Positions 37,213 to 46,133 of a stretch of DNA of 64,000 nucleotides are shown here, one piece after another. The DNA is from Agrobacterium tumefaciens (GTDB lineage: Bacteria > Pseudomonadota > Alphaproteobacteria > Rhizobiales > Rhizobiaceae), in assembly GCF_009649785.1 (NCBI RefSeq), contig NZ_WJOK01000026.1:18294-82293 (forward strand), read 5' to 3'. Below the pieces are notes generated by a model that saw only the letters and a program-made list of their open reading frames with translations, was not told the DNA's origin and did no database searches. The position numbers were made by a program, and so were the translations under genes. How positions within the stretch are numbered: position 1 is the first letter of the stretch; each line of letters starts with the position of its first letter.

Positions 37213-39132
37213 TCAATAGACCGGGCTCAAGCGGACGATGGCGGAGAAACGCAGCCAGTCCTTCTGCGCTTTCGGCGTCCACGCCGCTTCGGCAATGGCG
37301 GGCAGCCTCGGGAAAACCAGATGGTTGAAATAGGCGCGATTGAGGAAATGCTCGGACCAGATGCAGGCCTGAACGCCTTTCATTCGCTCCTTCAATTCCT
37401 CGGGAAACTCACCGACTGCCTCGTAAGCATATGTGTGCGACGGCGGAACGGTGCCGGCCCAGCTTGCGCCCGGCTCCTGCCAGGCTTCATCCTGCACCAT
37501 GTCGAGATAATAGGCCTGTCCCGGCGTCATCACGACGTCGTAGCCCTGCTTTGCAAGCTCCAGGCCAACTTCCGGCTTCTGCCAGGCCATCAGCAATGTT
37601 CCCGAGGGATCGACGCCGCCGCCGTGCGAAACTTCGTCCCAGCCGGCAAGCTGGCGGCCGCGCTCATGCAGCATCCCCTGAATACGTTTCATGAAATAGG
37701 ACTGGACACCGAAGGTGCCGTCGAGGCCTTCCTTTTCCATCAACGACTTGGCAAGCGGCGAGGCAAGCCAGGAGCCATCTGCTACCTCGTCGCCGCCGAT
37801 ATGGATCAGCCGCGAGGGGAAAAGCTCCACCATCTCGTCGAATATCTTGCCAAGGAATTCATAGGTCGGCTCGATGGCGGGATTGAGCGCATTGTTGGGA
37901 TAGCCCTGTACGGAGCGATAGCTGTCCGGCGCTTCCTGCCCATCCGTCAGCTCCGGATAGGCAACGAGAGCTGCCGTGCTGTGGCCGGGAATATCGACCT
38001 CCGGCACGATTTCGATGTTCAGTGCCGCCGCATGCGCGACGACCATGCGAACATCATCCTGCGTGTAATAACCGGAAACCGGCTCAGCCCCATTGCCGAG
38101 CTGCGGCAGAAGCGGCGCATCCGGGCCGCGCGTCGCGCCGACTGTCGTCAGCAGCGGGTAAGCCTTGATTTCGAGACGCCAAGCTTCGTCATCCGTCAGG
38201 TGCCAATGGAACCGGTTCATGCGCAGCCATGCAAGAATGTCGATCAGCCGCACGACATCACCGGCCGGATAGAATTGTCGCGAGACATCCAGATGGCAAC
38301 CGCGCCAGCTGTAACGCGGCGCATCGGCGATGGTGCCGGAAACCGGGAAACGGAATTTGGTATCGGTGCGCGCGCCGTGCAGCAATTGCGCGAGCACAGT
38401 CAGGCCGTATTGCAGACCTGCAGCGGCCGAATATTCCACGACGACGGCGTCATCAGAGAAAGACAGGCGATAACCTTCAGCTTCCAGACCGCTATGTTGC
38501 TTGAAACGAAGCGGTTTGCCCTCATGAACAGGCGCGAGGCTGAAAGGCACGTGACCAACGGCAAAAAGCCTGCGGAACAGCGACGAAACAGTTTCCACCG
38601 CAAGCACTTCTTCCTTGCCTGCCTCTTCCGTCGGGAAGAGTGCGACGGGAAAGTCTTCGCCCGGCGCGGCATCGATTTCCGCAGGCCAGGGCTGGATGGC
38701 GAAGGGCAGATCGAGCTTTCCTTCAGGAAGCAGGGCTGGCGCCGGCTCGCTATGGCGCCCGTCAAGCATCAGGTCAGCGACATCAACCGCGCGATGTGTG
38801 CCGTCGGCAAGGCTGATATAGGCGGATTTCGCACCGTCTGTGCGATGGCGGGCAGGCCTGAGCAGGCCGTCAACGGTGAAACGCCACGATTTCCCGGCTT
38901 CGAGCACGAAACCCGTTGGCGGCGCAAATTCATGGAAATTGGCATTGCGGCGCAGATAGACGGCATTGCCGCAGACGGGCTTGTCGATGGTCCGCGTCAG
39001 CGACGTATAGACGATCCGGAAATCCTTCACCGGCTCGCTGGAAAGATTGAACAGGGTGAAGGTGAAGCCACCCGATGCGGAATCGTCGAGCGGATGCCAT
39101 GAGTTTTCGAGACGAAATTGTGCGAGCGCCAT
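37213..39132 (-). CDS. Beta-N-acetylhexosaminidase (GH20)
   Basis: 639 residues. GH20 releases terminal GlcNAc or GalNAc by substrate-assisted catalysis. The catalytic pair is Asp448-Glu449 in HIGGDEVADG. Other barrel landmarks are SWRGCHLDVSRQFYP, NRFHWHLTDDEAWRLEIK and EIVPEVDIPGHS. An N-terminal alpha/beta domain (residues 1-260) precedes the barrel. No signal peptide is present, so it should be cytosolic and act on imported oligosaccharides such as chitobiose or peptidoglycan fragments. It is the second gene of the SDR-to-cutC operon. Confidence 0.95.
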   Translation of the reverse strand: MALAQFRLENSWHPLDDSASGGFTFTLFNLSSEPVKDFRIVYTSLTRTIDKPVCGNAVYLRRNANFHEFAPPTGFVLEAGKSWRFTVDGLLRPARHRTDGAKSAYISLADGTHRAVDVADLMLDGRHSEPAPALLPEGKLDLPFAIQPWPAEIDAAPGEDFPVALFPTEEAGKEEVLAVETVSSLFRRLFAVGHVPFSLAPVHEGKPLRFKQHSGLEAEGYRLSFSDDAVVVEYSAAAGLQYGLTVLAQLLHGARTDTKFRFPVSGTIADAPRYSWRGCHLDVSRQFYPAGDVVRLIDILAWLRMNRFHWHLTDDEAWRLEIKAYPLLTTVGATRGPDAPLLPQLGNGAEPVSGYYTQDDVRMVVAHAAALNIEIVPEVDIPGHSTAALVAYPELTDGQEAPDSYRSVQGYPNNALNPAIEPTYEFLGKIFDEMVELFPSRLIHIGGDEVADGSWLASPLAKSLMEKEGLDGTFGVQSYFMKRIQGMLHERGRQLAGWDEVSHGGGVDPSGTLLMAWQKPEVGLELAKQGYDVVMTPGQAYYLDMVQDEAWQEPGASWAGTVPPSHTYAYEAVGEFPEELKERMKGVQACIWSEHFLNRAYFNHLVFPRLPAIAEAAWTPKAQKDWLRFSAIVRLSPVY

Positions 39133-39174
39133 GATGCTCCCCTTTATTGTGCTTCAAGCCCGAGAGGACTTCGG

Positions 39175-39957
39175 TCAGTAGTGTTCGGATTGTGAGAAAG
39201 TGCGGGCGAGCGGCGCCTGCCCTGCCGTCAGGCCGCAATCCACCGGCAGGCACACGCCGCTGATGGCCGCTGCCTGTGGCCCGGCTAGAAAAGCGACGGC
39301 GTTGGCGACATCCTCAGGCCTCACGATGCGCTGCAACGGATACCAGTGCTTCGCTTCCTCGAAGACCTGAGGATTGACTGCCGCCCGCGCTTCCCAAGCC
39401 TGCGTGCGCACGGTTCCTGGAGCAACAGCATTGGAACGGATGCCGAATTTACCGTATTCGACAGCGATCAGCTTCGTCAGATGGATCAAGCCTGCCTTTG
39501 CCGCGCTATAGGCGGGATGGCCGAACACAGCCATGCCGTTGACGGAGGTGATATTGATGACAGACCCTTGCGTGCGCTTAAGCGCGTCCTCGAAAGCCCT
39601 GAAGCAGAGAAACGGTGCTTCCAAGTTAAGGGCATTGTCCTTGCGCCATATCTCTGCGGTCGTGTCGTGCAGGCTGACGGCCCTTGCAGCACCAGCATTG
39701 TTGACGAGGGTCGCGACATCACCCAGCTCCCCAACCTCCAAGGCCAGCCTTGCAAGATCCTGCGGATCGGTGACGTCGCAGGTTTTCGAAACGAAGGCGG
39801 AACCGGAAAGCAGGGAAAGCGCATTGGAAAGGGCGTCGGGATCGATATCGACCAACACCACCTTCGCGTGGCTTTCAGAAAGCGCCGCGGCAATTGCCCG
39901 GCCGATGTCGCCCGCCGCGCCCGTTACGACGGCGACCTGGTCTTTCCTGTCCTGCAT
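39175..39957 (-). CDS. Short-chain dehydrogenase/reductase
   Basis: 260 residues, a classical SDR. NAD(P)-binding TGAAGDIG at residues 12-19, LVNNAG near 86, catalytic Ser in INITSVNGM and Tyr-x3-Lys in AYSAAKAG. A GGAGT ribosome site precedes the ATG. Asp37 at the end of beta2 (VLVDID) favours NAD. The likely role is oxidation or reduction of a sugar intermediate in the hexosaminidase operon, of which it is the first gene; the exact substrate is unknown. Confidence 0.9.
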   Translation of the reverse strand: MQDRKDQVAVVTGAAGDIGRAIAAALSESHAKVVLVDIDPDALSNALSLLSGSAFVSKTCDVTDPQDLARLALEVGELGDVATLVNNAGAARAVSLHDTTAEIWRKDNALNLEAPFLCFRAFEDALKRTQGSVINITSVNGMAVFGHPAYSAAKAGLIHLTKLIAVEYGKFGIRSNAVAPGTVRTQAWEARAAVNPQVFEEAKHWYPLQRIVRPEDVANAVAFLAGPQAAAISGVCLPVDCGLTAGQAPLARTFSQSEHY

Positions 39958-39980
39958 GTCATGCTACTCCTTCGAGGCTT

Positions 39981-40072
39981 TCCAGAGCGGGTTTTGAGGT
40001 CAAGCCGCTCTACATCTTTGTTTTTATGCATTTTCCGGGCGTGAAACCGCTACGCGGCTCACTGGAAATGCT
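39981..40072. repeat. RIME-like intergenic palindromic element
   Basis: Two palindromes lie between the SDR and RpiR genes. The first is AGAGCGG (39984-39990) with CCGCTCT (40005-40011). The second is GCATTTTCC (40028-40036) with GGAAATGC (40064-40071), enclosing a smaller CCGC-TAC-GCGG stem. The sequence read on the minus strand (GAGCATTTCCAGTG ... AAAATGCATAAAAACAAAG) has the look of the mosaic RIME repeats scattered in Rhizobiaceae genomes. The identification is from memory of that form. Only one copy was seen in this window. Confidence 0.55.
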
Positions 40073-40936
40073 CTAGTCACCCAGCAATTGCCGGTCGTCC
40101 GGATCACGATGCTCCACAAGCTGCTGCTTGATGTGCCGCAGGGTCACCATCGACCGCTGCCGGTGGTGATAGGCAGCTAGCGTCGCCAGAACATCAACCG
40201 CCGCCAGATAGGCATAACGCGATGATGTTGGGCGGAAGATATTGTTTCCCTCAGGCACGTTGACGGCCACCACCATATCGGCGGCCAAGGCGACGGGCGT
40301 ATCGCTCTGGGTCAGCGCGATGGTGGTGACCCCCATTTCCCGCGCCAGCCTGAAGCACTTCACCAATTCCATGTTGCGGCCGGAAAAGGAGGATCCGATG
40401 ATGACGTCTTCCTTCCGCGCAGCGGCAGTCATCATCAATTGCATGCTGTGATCGGCGCTGGTCGAAACGCGCAGGCCAAGGCGAAACAGCCGGTTCTGAA
40501 TTTCCGAGGCGATCATCGAGGAATTACCACCGGCTCCAAACGCGTAGATCATGCCGCTATTGGCAATCCGGACGGCCGCTTCGTCGGCGAGGGCGGGATC
40601 GAGCGTCTTGTGCAGCAGGAAAAGCGCCTCCTGCGCCTTGGCAAGCACTTCCTCGGCGACGTCCGACGGGCCTGTGCTTGTCGGTTCCGAGGTGAGGTAG
40701 CGGATGCCGACATAAGCGGTCTTGGCAAGGCTGACCTTGAAATCCGAAAAGCTCTGGCAACCCAGACGGCGGCAGAACCGCGTCACGGTTGGCGGGGAAA
40801 CCTCGGCGCGGGCGGCAAGCTCGATGATCGATGCATTGACCGCAAACTCGAAGTCCGAAACCAGAATATCGGCGATCCGCCGCTCCGATTGCGAGAACTG
40901 TCCCCTGTCGTCTTGAATCTTTGCGAAAATATCCAT
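40073..40936 (-). CDS. RpiR/MurR family transcriptional regulator
   Basis: 287 residues from MDIFAKIQDD. Residues 1-80 are the RpiR helix-turn-helix (FSQSERRIADILVSDFEFAV ... IELAARAEVSPPTVTRFCRRLG), and residues 115-260 a SIS sugar-phosphate-binding domain (IYAFGAGGNSSMIASEI, IGSSFSGRNMELVKCFRLA). RpiR-type proteins usually repress sugar catabolic operons and respond to a phosphosugar. It lies upstream of the SDR-GH20-M81-MFS-CutC group on the same strand. Candidate operators lie 143 bp and 214 bp upstream of its start. Confidence 0.92.
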   Translation of the reverse strand: MDIFAKIQDDRGQFSQSERRIADILVSDFEFAVNASIIELAARAEVSPPTVTRFCRRLGCQSFSDFKVSLAKTAYVGIRYLTSEPTSTGPSDVAEEVLAKAQEALFLLHKTLDPALADEAAVRIANSGMIYAFGAGGNSSMIASEIQNRLFRLGLRVSTSADHSMQLMMTAAARKEDVIIGSSFSGRNMELVKCFRLAREMGVTTIALTQSDTPVALAADMVVAVNVPEGNNIFRPTSSRYAYLAAVDVLATLAAYHHRQRSMVTLRHIKQQLVEHRDPDDRQLLGD

Positions 40937-41078
40937 GCTCACCGGTCTCCGTTCCGCCAAAACTTAAGGCTTGGCCCCGTTTCCGATGCACCTTAATCCG
41001 AGACGCCCGTCAACCGTACACACCCATGAATCGACCATGTTTCGCCCCGTTGACGACACGCCGGACACCTTTGATCTG

Positions 41079-41091
41079 AAAATTATTTTCT
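41079..41091. promoter_or_regulatory. Candidate RpiR operator 1
   Basis: GAAAATTATTTTC is a perfect 6-1-6 palindrome in the divergent spacer between the rpiR-type gene and the small gene at 41180. Related dyads occur at 41150 and 47409. The GAAA(W)nTTTC form agrees with sites generally reported for RpiR-family proteins. Confidence 0.5.
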
Positions 41092-41149
41092 CTGTTGATT
41101 GCGAGATGAGCATATGCCAACAATCTTCGCCAGAGAAATATCCAAATCT

Positions 41150-41165
41150 TGAAAATAATTTCAAC
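41150..41165. promoter_or_regulatory. Candidate RpiR operator 2
   Basis: TTGAAAATAATTTCAA is a near-perfect 16-bp palindrome (7 of 8 pairs) that ends 14 bp before the ATG at 41180, where a bound repressor would block transcription or early elongation of that gene. It shares the GAAAnTnATTTC core with operators 1 and 3. Confidence 0.5.
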
Positions 41166-41179
41166 AACGGACCTGAATC

Positions 41180-41665
41180 ATGCGCGACCCATTCAAAAAC
41201 CCTTTTCCCGAAACAGACGTCGCCCGCCACTCCATCTGGGACATGCTGGTAACGCGGGATATCGACGCCTTCCTCACTGCCGACTGGTCGAAAGTCGCGG
41301 ATGATTTCGTAAAGGACGGCTTTCTCGGCATCAACGCCAACCGGGATGCAAACCCGGACAACTGGCGCCTGTCCTTCCCCTCGCTTGACGCCTATCGCGA
41401 CGAATGGCTGCGACAGGCGCAGGATTTCCAGACCCAGCAATTGGCTGAAGACCCGCGCAATGCGATCTTCACCACCACCACGCTGGAAGAAATCGAAGTG
41501 GAAGGTGAGACCGCGCTGGTTCGCAAGAAGTTCGACGGCGGGCTTCGCAAGGCCGATGGCAGCTTCGACGTCATGAAATGGCAGACGCTCTATTATTGCC
41601 GACTGCATGAGGGCCGCTGGAAAATCAGCGGTTTCACCGGATACATGCCCAATCCCATGCCGTGA
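41180..41665 (+). CDS. Small conserved-type protein, possible NTF2/SnoaL-like fold
   Basis: 161 residues, soluble, no signal peptide or helix. The N-terminus MRDPFKNPFPETDVARHSIWDML contains a segment VTRDIDAFLTADWSKVADDF, and the C-terminal half is beta-rich with TTTTLEEIEVEGETALVRKKF and WQTLYYCRLHEGRWKISGFTGYMP, like the end of SnoaL/NTF2 barrels (...W+I..F). I do not recognise a named family. It stands alone between the RpiR operators and a strong terminator, so it is a single-gene unit probably under RpiR control. A role in amino-sugar use is inferred only from this context. Confidence 0.7.
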   Translation: MRDPFKNPFPETDVARHSIWDMLVTRDIDAFLTADWSKVADDFVKDGFLGINANRDANPDNWRLSFPSLDAYRDEWLRQAQDFQTQQLAEDPRNAIFTTTTLEEIEVEGETALVRKKFDGGLRKADGSFDVMKWQTLYYCRLHEGRWKISGFTGYMPNPMP

Positions 41666-41691
41666 TCCAGCGGACCTGCGAGACGGTTTTG

Positions 41692-41723
41692 AACGCCGGG
41701 CCGAAAGCCCGGCGTTGCTTTTT
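41692..41723 (+). terminator. Rho-independent terminator after 41180 gene
   Basis: AACGCCGGG, a 7-nt loop, CCCGGCGTT, then GCTTTTT: a perfect 9-bp GC-rich stem with a T-run, 26 bp after the stop codon. The gene for the ABC ATPase ends convergently about 90 bp further. Confidence 0.9.
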
Positions 41724-41811
41724 CGTCTGGAAGACGAAGACCGCTGAAAACCGATAGCGTCGCAGAAAACCGGGCATGGCGAGACAGATTTCATGGCCCG
41801 GTTCCCGCCCT

Positions 41812-42924
41812 TTATTGTATCAGTTTGAGGACAGAAAGATCGACACGCCGTTCGAGCGATGTGCCGCTTTCATCAAACAGATGGCAATCCGACGCCTTGA
41901 TACCGGTGACGATGGTTTCATCGACGACAACAGGCGCAGAACCGGAAAGAAGCGCGCAATAATTTTCACCCGTGGGCGCGACGCCATAAGCGATCGTATT
42001 CACACCCAGCCGCTCGATAACGCTGGGCGCGACCTTGATATTCAGGTCGGCCGTTTCGAGACCGGTGTGTTCCGGGCGAATGCCGAGCGTCAGTTGCGTG
42101 CCTTCAAGACCGGCGCGCGGCTCCACCGGCACGGTGATTGTCTGGCCCTCATACTCCACGGTCACACCATCGGCGCTGACGGATTTGCAGGTGACCTTCA
42201 GGAAATTCATTTTCGGATTGCCGATGAAACCGGCGACGAACAGGTTTGCGGGCTTGTGGTAAAGTTCCAGCGGCGCGCCGACCTGGGAGATTTCGCCCGC
42301 ATTCAGCACCACGATGCGGTCAGCCATGGTCATGGCTTCCACCTGGTCATGCGTCACGTAGATCATCGTCGCCTTCAGCGTCCGATGCAGATTGGTGAGC
42401 TCGATACGCATGTCGGCGCGAAGTGCGGCGTCAAGGTTGGAAAGCGGCTCGTCGAACAGGAATATCTTCGGCTCGCGAACGATGGCGCGGCCGATCGCTA
42501 CACGCTGGCGCTGGCCGCCGGACAACATGCCGGGACGCTGCTGCAGGCGCTGGTCGAGTTGCAGGATCTTGGCGACGGCCTCCACCTTTTCCTTGATCTT
42601 GCCCTCTTCCATCTTTTCGACTCGGAGGGGAAAAGCGATGTTTTCAAAAACCGTCATATGCGGATAGAGCGCATAGGACTGGAACACCATGGCGATGCCG
42701 CGTCTAACCGGCGGCAAGTCATTGACCTTCACGCCGTTGATGACGATGTCGCCGGCGGAAATATCCTCAAGGCCGGCGATCATGCGCAGCAATGTGGATT
42801 TACCGCATCCCGAGGGGCCGACAAAAACGACGAACTCGCCATCCCTGATGTCGAGCTGAACGCCCTTGATGACTTCGAAATGTCCATAGTTCTTGCGGAC
42901 GTTGTTGAGATAAAGCTGACCCAA
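41812..42924 (-). CDS. Sugar ABC transporter ATPase (MalK/UgpC/MsmK type)
   Basis: 370 residues. Walker [15 protein letters not shown] near residue 37, signature [14 protein letters not shown], Walker [14 protein letters not shown], switch His in [17 protein letters not shown]-terminal regulatory TOBE domain starts near residue 235. It drives uptake through the permeases at 44383 and 45237. It is the last gene of the operon and is separated from the binding-protein gene by a 185-bp spacer containing a stable hairpin. A MalK-like subunit of this type may serve several importers. Confidence 0.95.
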   Translation of the reverse strand: MGQLYLNNVRKNYGHFEVIKGVQLDIRDGEFVVFVGPSGCGKSTLLRMIAGLEDISAGDIVINGVKVNDLPPVRRGIAMVFQSYALYPHMTVFENIAFPLRVEKMEEGKIKEKVEAVAKILQLDQRLQQRPGMLSGGQRQRVAIGRAIVREPKIFLFDEPLSNLDAALRADMRIELTNLHRTLKATMIYVTHDQVEAMTMADRIVVLNAGEISQVGAPLELYHKPANLFVAGFIGNPKMNFLKVTCKSVSADGVTVEYEGQTITVPVEPRAGLEGTQLTLGIRPEHTGLETADLNIKVAPSVIERLGVNTIAYGVAPTGENYCALLSGSAPVVVDETIVTGIKASDCHLFDESGTSLERRVDLSVLKLIQ

Positions 42925-43069
42925 AACTTGCCTCTCCCGTCACCAGCCGACATCAGGCTGCGTTCAGAGACGTTCCGCGACACGGAAAAATCGCGCCTTA
43001 TCGGAACCGTTAAAACACACGAGAAGCTCCTGCCGTCATAGCGGCGGGTATTCTCGCAACGAATTATGA

Positions 43070-43096
43070 GGTTGCGGGCGACCTGCGCCCGCAACC
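43070..43096 (-). other. Intercistronic hairpin after solute-binding-protein gene
   Basis: GGTTGCGGGCG and CGCCCGCAACC are perfect 11-bp arms around the 5-nt loop ACCTG, placed 13 bp after the binding-protein stop codon on the minus strand. No T-run follows (CTCATAATTC), so it is better seen as an mRNA-stabilising or partial-attenuation hairpin that raises binding-protein output relative to the ATPase. Confidence 0.65.
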
Positions 43097-43109
43097 GTAT
43101 AAATGTGGA

Positions 43110-44342
43110 TTACTTGTACTGCTCGAGAGCGGCAGATGCCTTCTTTGCGGCATCTTCCGGTGTCGCCTTGCCGGTAACGACAGACTGCACCATCTCAATC
43201 ATCGTGTCCTGGAAGCCCTTGTAGTCAGTGAAGAGCGGCTCGGGACCGCCATAGGCGATACCGTCGATCAGCGGCTTCCAGAAGGGGTCCTTGGCGATGA
43301 ACTCATCAACCTTCGGCGACGGACGAAGCGGGGTCAGGCCAGCGCCGCCCTGCAGTTCGTATTCGCCCTGCGGGCCGGGAGAGGTGATGAACTTGGCGAA
43401 TTCGGTCGCCTTTTCTTCGACACCGGTTCCCTTGAAGATTGCGAGGCTGTCGGTGATGAGCAGCGTGCCGGGACCCTTGGCTTCAGGGCCGAGCGGCAGG
43501 GTTGCGATACCCCAGTTGATCTTGGTTTCCTGCAGGCGGGTTGCAGCACCCGATCCCGCCTGGATCATGCCAACCTTGCCATCGAGGAAGATGGCGCGGA
43601 TTTCGTTCTGCTCGTAGGCCGTCGGACCCTCGACGGAGTAAGGCGTGATGTCCTTGTAGGCCTTCAGAGCTGCAAGAACCTGCGGGCTGTCGACGGTGAT
43701 CTTGTCGCCGTCGATGACCTTGCCGTTATTGGTGTAAACCCAGTGCATGAACTGGTGCATGGTGTTGTCGAAGGTCTTGGCGGGCAGACCATAACCGGCG
43801 ACGCCGGTCTTTTCCTTGATCTGCTTGGCAAAGGCGATCTCTTCAGCCCAGGTCTTCGGCGGCACTTCCGGATCGAGACCGGCCTGCTTGAAGAGGTCCT
43901 TGTTCCAATAGAGCGCCTTGGTCGAGAAGGCGACGGGCACGCCCCACTGCGTATCCTCGAAGGTAACCGTGTCGACGATGTTAGGATAATAGGTCTTCTT
44001 TTCGTCTTCGGTCATCGGCACCGGAACGATGAGGTCGTTCTGTGCGAACTGCTTCAGCGTGCGCGAACCGACATAGGCCATGGCGACCGGAGTGCCGGCG
44101 GCTGCGAGCGTGGTTGCCTTGTCCTGGCACTGCGCCCAGCCGACGACTTCAGGAACGACCTTCCAGCCGGCATTCTTGCCTTCCCATTCCTTGATGTATT
44201 TTTCATGGATGGGGTCCATCTTGTCGCCGCAATAGATCCAGCTGATCTCCTTGTCGGCGGCGTGTGCCGCCACCGTGCCAAGGGCAGTGGAACCGGCAAA
44301 TGCGAAGGCGCAAAGCGCCAATCCGTAATGTTTCAGTGCCAT
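43110..44342 (-). CDS. Sugar ABC transporter solute-binding protein (family 1)
   Basis: 410 residues. A Sec signal peptide is visible (MALKHYGLALCAFAFAGSTALGTVAAHA, cleavage after AHA near residue 29). The SBP_bac_1 fold shows in TLAAAGTPVAMAYVGSRTLKQFA, WGVPVAFSTKALYWNKDLFKQAG, PPKTWAEEIAFAKQI and IQAGSGAATRLQE. Aromatic residues are frequent, as expected for a carbohydrate site. With the adjacent hexosaminidase and nag operons, an amino sugar or chito-oligosaccharide is the leading ligand; this is inference. Confidence 0.93.
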   Translation of the reverse strand: MALKHYGLALCAFAFAGSTALGTVAAHAADKEISWIYCGDKMDPIHEKYIKEWEGKNAGWKVVPEVVGWAQCQDKATTLAAAGTPVAMAYVGSRTLKQFAQNDLIVPVPMTEDEKKTYYPNIVDTVTFEDTQWGVPVAFSTKALYWNKDLFKQAGLDPEVPPKTWAEEIAFAKQIKEKTGVAGYGLPAKTFDNTMHQFMHWVYTNNGKVIDGDKITVDSPQVLAALKAYKDITPYSVEGPTAYEQNEIRAIFLDGKVGMIQAGSGAATRLQETKINWGIATLPLGPEAKGPGTLLITDSLAIFKGTGVEEKATEFAKFITSPGPQGEYELQGGAGLTPLRPSPKVDEFIAKDPFWKPLIDGIAYGGPEPLFTDYKGFQDTMIEMVQSVVTGKATPEDAAKKASAALEQYK

Positions 44343-44382
44343 AGATAGTCTCCCGTTTTCTGGTGGTCGTTCCTATTGTTGA

Positions 44383-45240
44383 TTATTTCACCGCGCCGGC
44401 GGTAAGCCCGCTGACGAGATAGCGTTGCATGAAGAAGATGACGACCATGGCCGGCGCAATGCCGACGAAGCTGGCCGCCATCAACTCATTCCAGACGACT
44501 TCCTGACGACCGAAATAGGCAAACAGGCCGATGGGCAGCGGCATATATTCGGTCTTGGAATTGAAGGTGAGCGCGAAGATGAACTGCTGCGCATAAGCAC
44601 CGATGAAGGTGGTGATGGACACGACGGCGATGCCAGGCATCGCAAGCGGCAGGATCACCCGGCGGAAGGTATAGAAATAGCTCGCGCCGTCCACATAGGC
44701 CGCCTCTTCCAGTTCGCGCGGAATACGCAGCATGTAGGTTCGCAAAAGCCAGATGGCAGTGGGGATCAAAAAGGCGGCGCCGGGAATGATCATCGCCAGA
44801 TAGGTGTTCAGGACGCCCATATTGCGCATCAGCCGGTAAAGCGGGATCAGAAGCACCGCACCGGAGAACATGTTGATCGCAAGAAACGCGCCGAGCAATT
44901 GCCCGCGACCGCGAAACTGGAACCGCGCGAAAGCATAGGACGCCGGCACCACCAGAAGCAGAACGATGATCGTCGATATCGTCGAGATGAAGAAGGAGTT
45001 GAAGACGTAGCGGGCAAAGCCGGGAACGCTGACCCACATGGTCCGGTAAGCTTCGAAGGAGCCGTTTTCCGGCCAAAACTTATACGGTGACGAAAAAAGC
45101 AGGCTGAGCGGTTTCAGCGAAACCAGAAACCCTTCGACAAACGGCGCCAGCACGAAGGTCAGGAATACGGCGATGCCGCAATAAATCCCGACGATCTCAT
45201 ACCATCTGTAACGGTTGATCATCGCATTTTTGTCGGTCAT
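44383..45240 (-). CDS. Sugar ABC transporter permease (MalG-like)
   Basis: 285 residues, six membrane helices with short N-terminus. The ATPase-coupling EAA loop reads ELEEAAYVDGASYFYTFRRVILPLAMPGI, and PTAIWLLRTYMLRIP precedes it as in MalG. It ends YLVSGLTAGAVK, the common C-terminus of this group. Its start overlaps the upstream permease stop by 4 bp (ATGA). Confidence 0.95.
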   Translation of the reverse strand: MTDKNAMINRYRWYEIVGIYCGIAVFLTFVLAPFVEGFLVSLKPLSLLFSSPYKFWPENGSFEAYRTMWVSVPGFARYVFNSFFISTISTIIVLLLVVPASYAFARFQFRGRGQLLGAFLAINMFSGAVLLIPLYRLMRNMGVLNTYLAMIIPGAAFLIPTAIWLLRTYMLRIPRELEEAAYVDGASYFYTFRRVILPLAMPGIAVVSITTFIGAYAQQFIFALTFNSKTEYMPLPIGLFAYFGRQEVVWNELMAASFVGIAPAMVVIFFMQRYLVSGLTAGAVK

Positions 45241-46121
45241 CGGCTGGTCTCCTGCGAGATACGGCTGGTGATGCGGAAGTAGAAGTAGGTGAATATGGAC
45301 AGGAAGATGCAGATCAGCACTGCACGCGCCGCGCCCTCACCGTATTTGTAGGAACCGATCGCCGTCTTGTAGGTGTCGATGATCATGGTCGTCGTCTGGC
45401 CCGTCGGTCCGCCCTGTGTCAGGATCCAGATGATGTCGAAGGAATTGAAGGTCGAAATCAGCGAGATCATCGACATGGTAATCATGGCCGGCAGCATCAG
45501 CGGCAACGTGATGCGGCGGAAGCGGTAGGTGCGGCTGGCGCCGTCGGTCCAGGCTGCCTCGTAAAGATCCTGCGGAATGGCCTGAATTGCCGCCAGCAGA
45601 TAAAGCGTCACCATCGGCACGCCGATCCATACGTCGGTGATGATGGTCGCCCAGAAAGCCGTGCTGCCATAGGCGAGGAAGGCGACTGGACCGTCCACCA
45701 GGCCAAGGTTCTGGAGAACACCGGAAATCATGCCGAACTGGCCGTTATACATCCAGCCCCACATGAAGATGCCGATAGCCATCGGCACGATCCATGGCGG
45801 CATCGTCAGGATGCGAAACAGGGCCCGACCGGGAACGGCCGAATTCAGCAACACCGCACCGAAGGTGCCGATGATCATCTTTATCGAGACGGAAAAGAAC
45901 GTCCAGATAAAGGTCCGCGTGATGACCCCGGCGAAAGTCTCGTTGAAGATCTTCTCGTAATTGATGAAACCCACCCAGTTCGTCGTCTTTTTCAACGACG
46001 CGTCCGTGAAGGACAGGATGAAGGTATCGACGAGCGGATAAGCAACAATAACAGTGATGTATAAAAGCGCCGGCAAAAGAAGAAGCCAGGCAAAGATGAC
46101 CGCGCTGCGTTTCGCATCCAT
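45237..46121 (-). CDS. Sugar ABC transporter permease (MalF-like)
   Basis: 294 residues with six helices. N-terminus RSAVIFAWLLLLPALLYITVIVAYPLVDTF is typical of UgpA/MalF-type permeases, and the EAA loop is DLYEAAWTDGASRTYRFRRITLPLMLPA. TQGGPTGQTTTMIIDTY occurs in the periplasmic loop before the last helices. It lies 12 bp after the oxidoreductase gene and overlaps the MalG-like gene. Confidence 0.95.
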   Translation of the reverse strand: MDAKRSAVIFAWLLLLPALLYITVIVAYPLVDTFILSFTDASLKKTTNWVGFINYEKIFNETFAGVITRTFIWTFFSVSIKMIIGTFGAVLLNSAVPGRALFRILTMPPWIVPMAIGIFMWGWMYNGQFGMISGVLQNLGLVDGPVAFLAYGSTAFWATIITDVWIGVPMVTLYLLAAIQAIPQDLYEAAWTDGASRTYRFRRITLPLMLPAMITMSMISLISTFNSFDIIWILTQGGPTGQTTTMIIDTYKTAIGSYKYGEGAARAVLICIFLSIFTYFYFRITSRISQETSR

Positions 46122-46133
46122 CGCAGCGCCCCC

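Noticed and set aside
36013..39102. Very long open frame (1029 codons) on the plus strand
   Set aside because: It is antisense to the M81 and GH20 genes, has no family motifs and arises from the codon bias of GC-rich genes.
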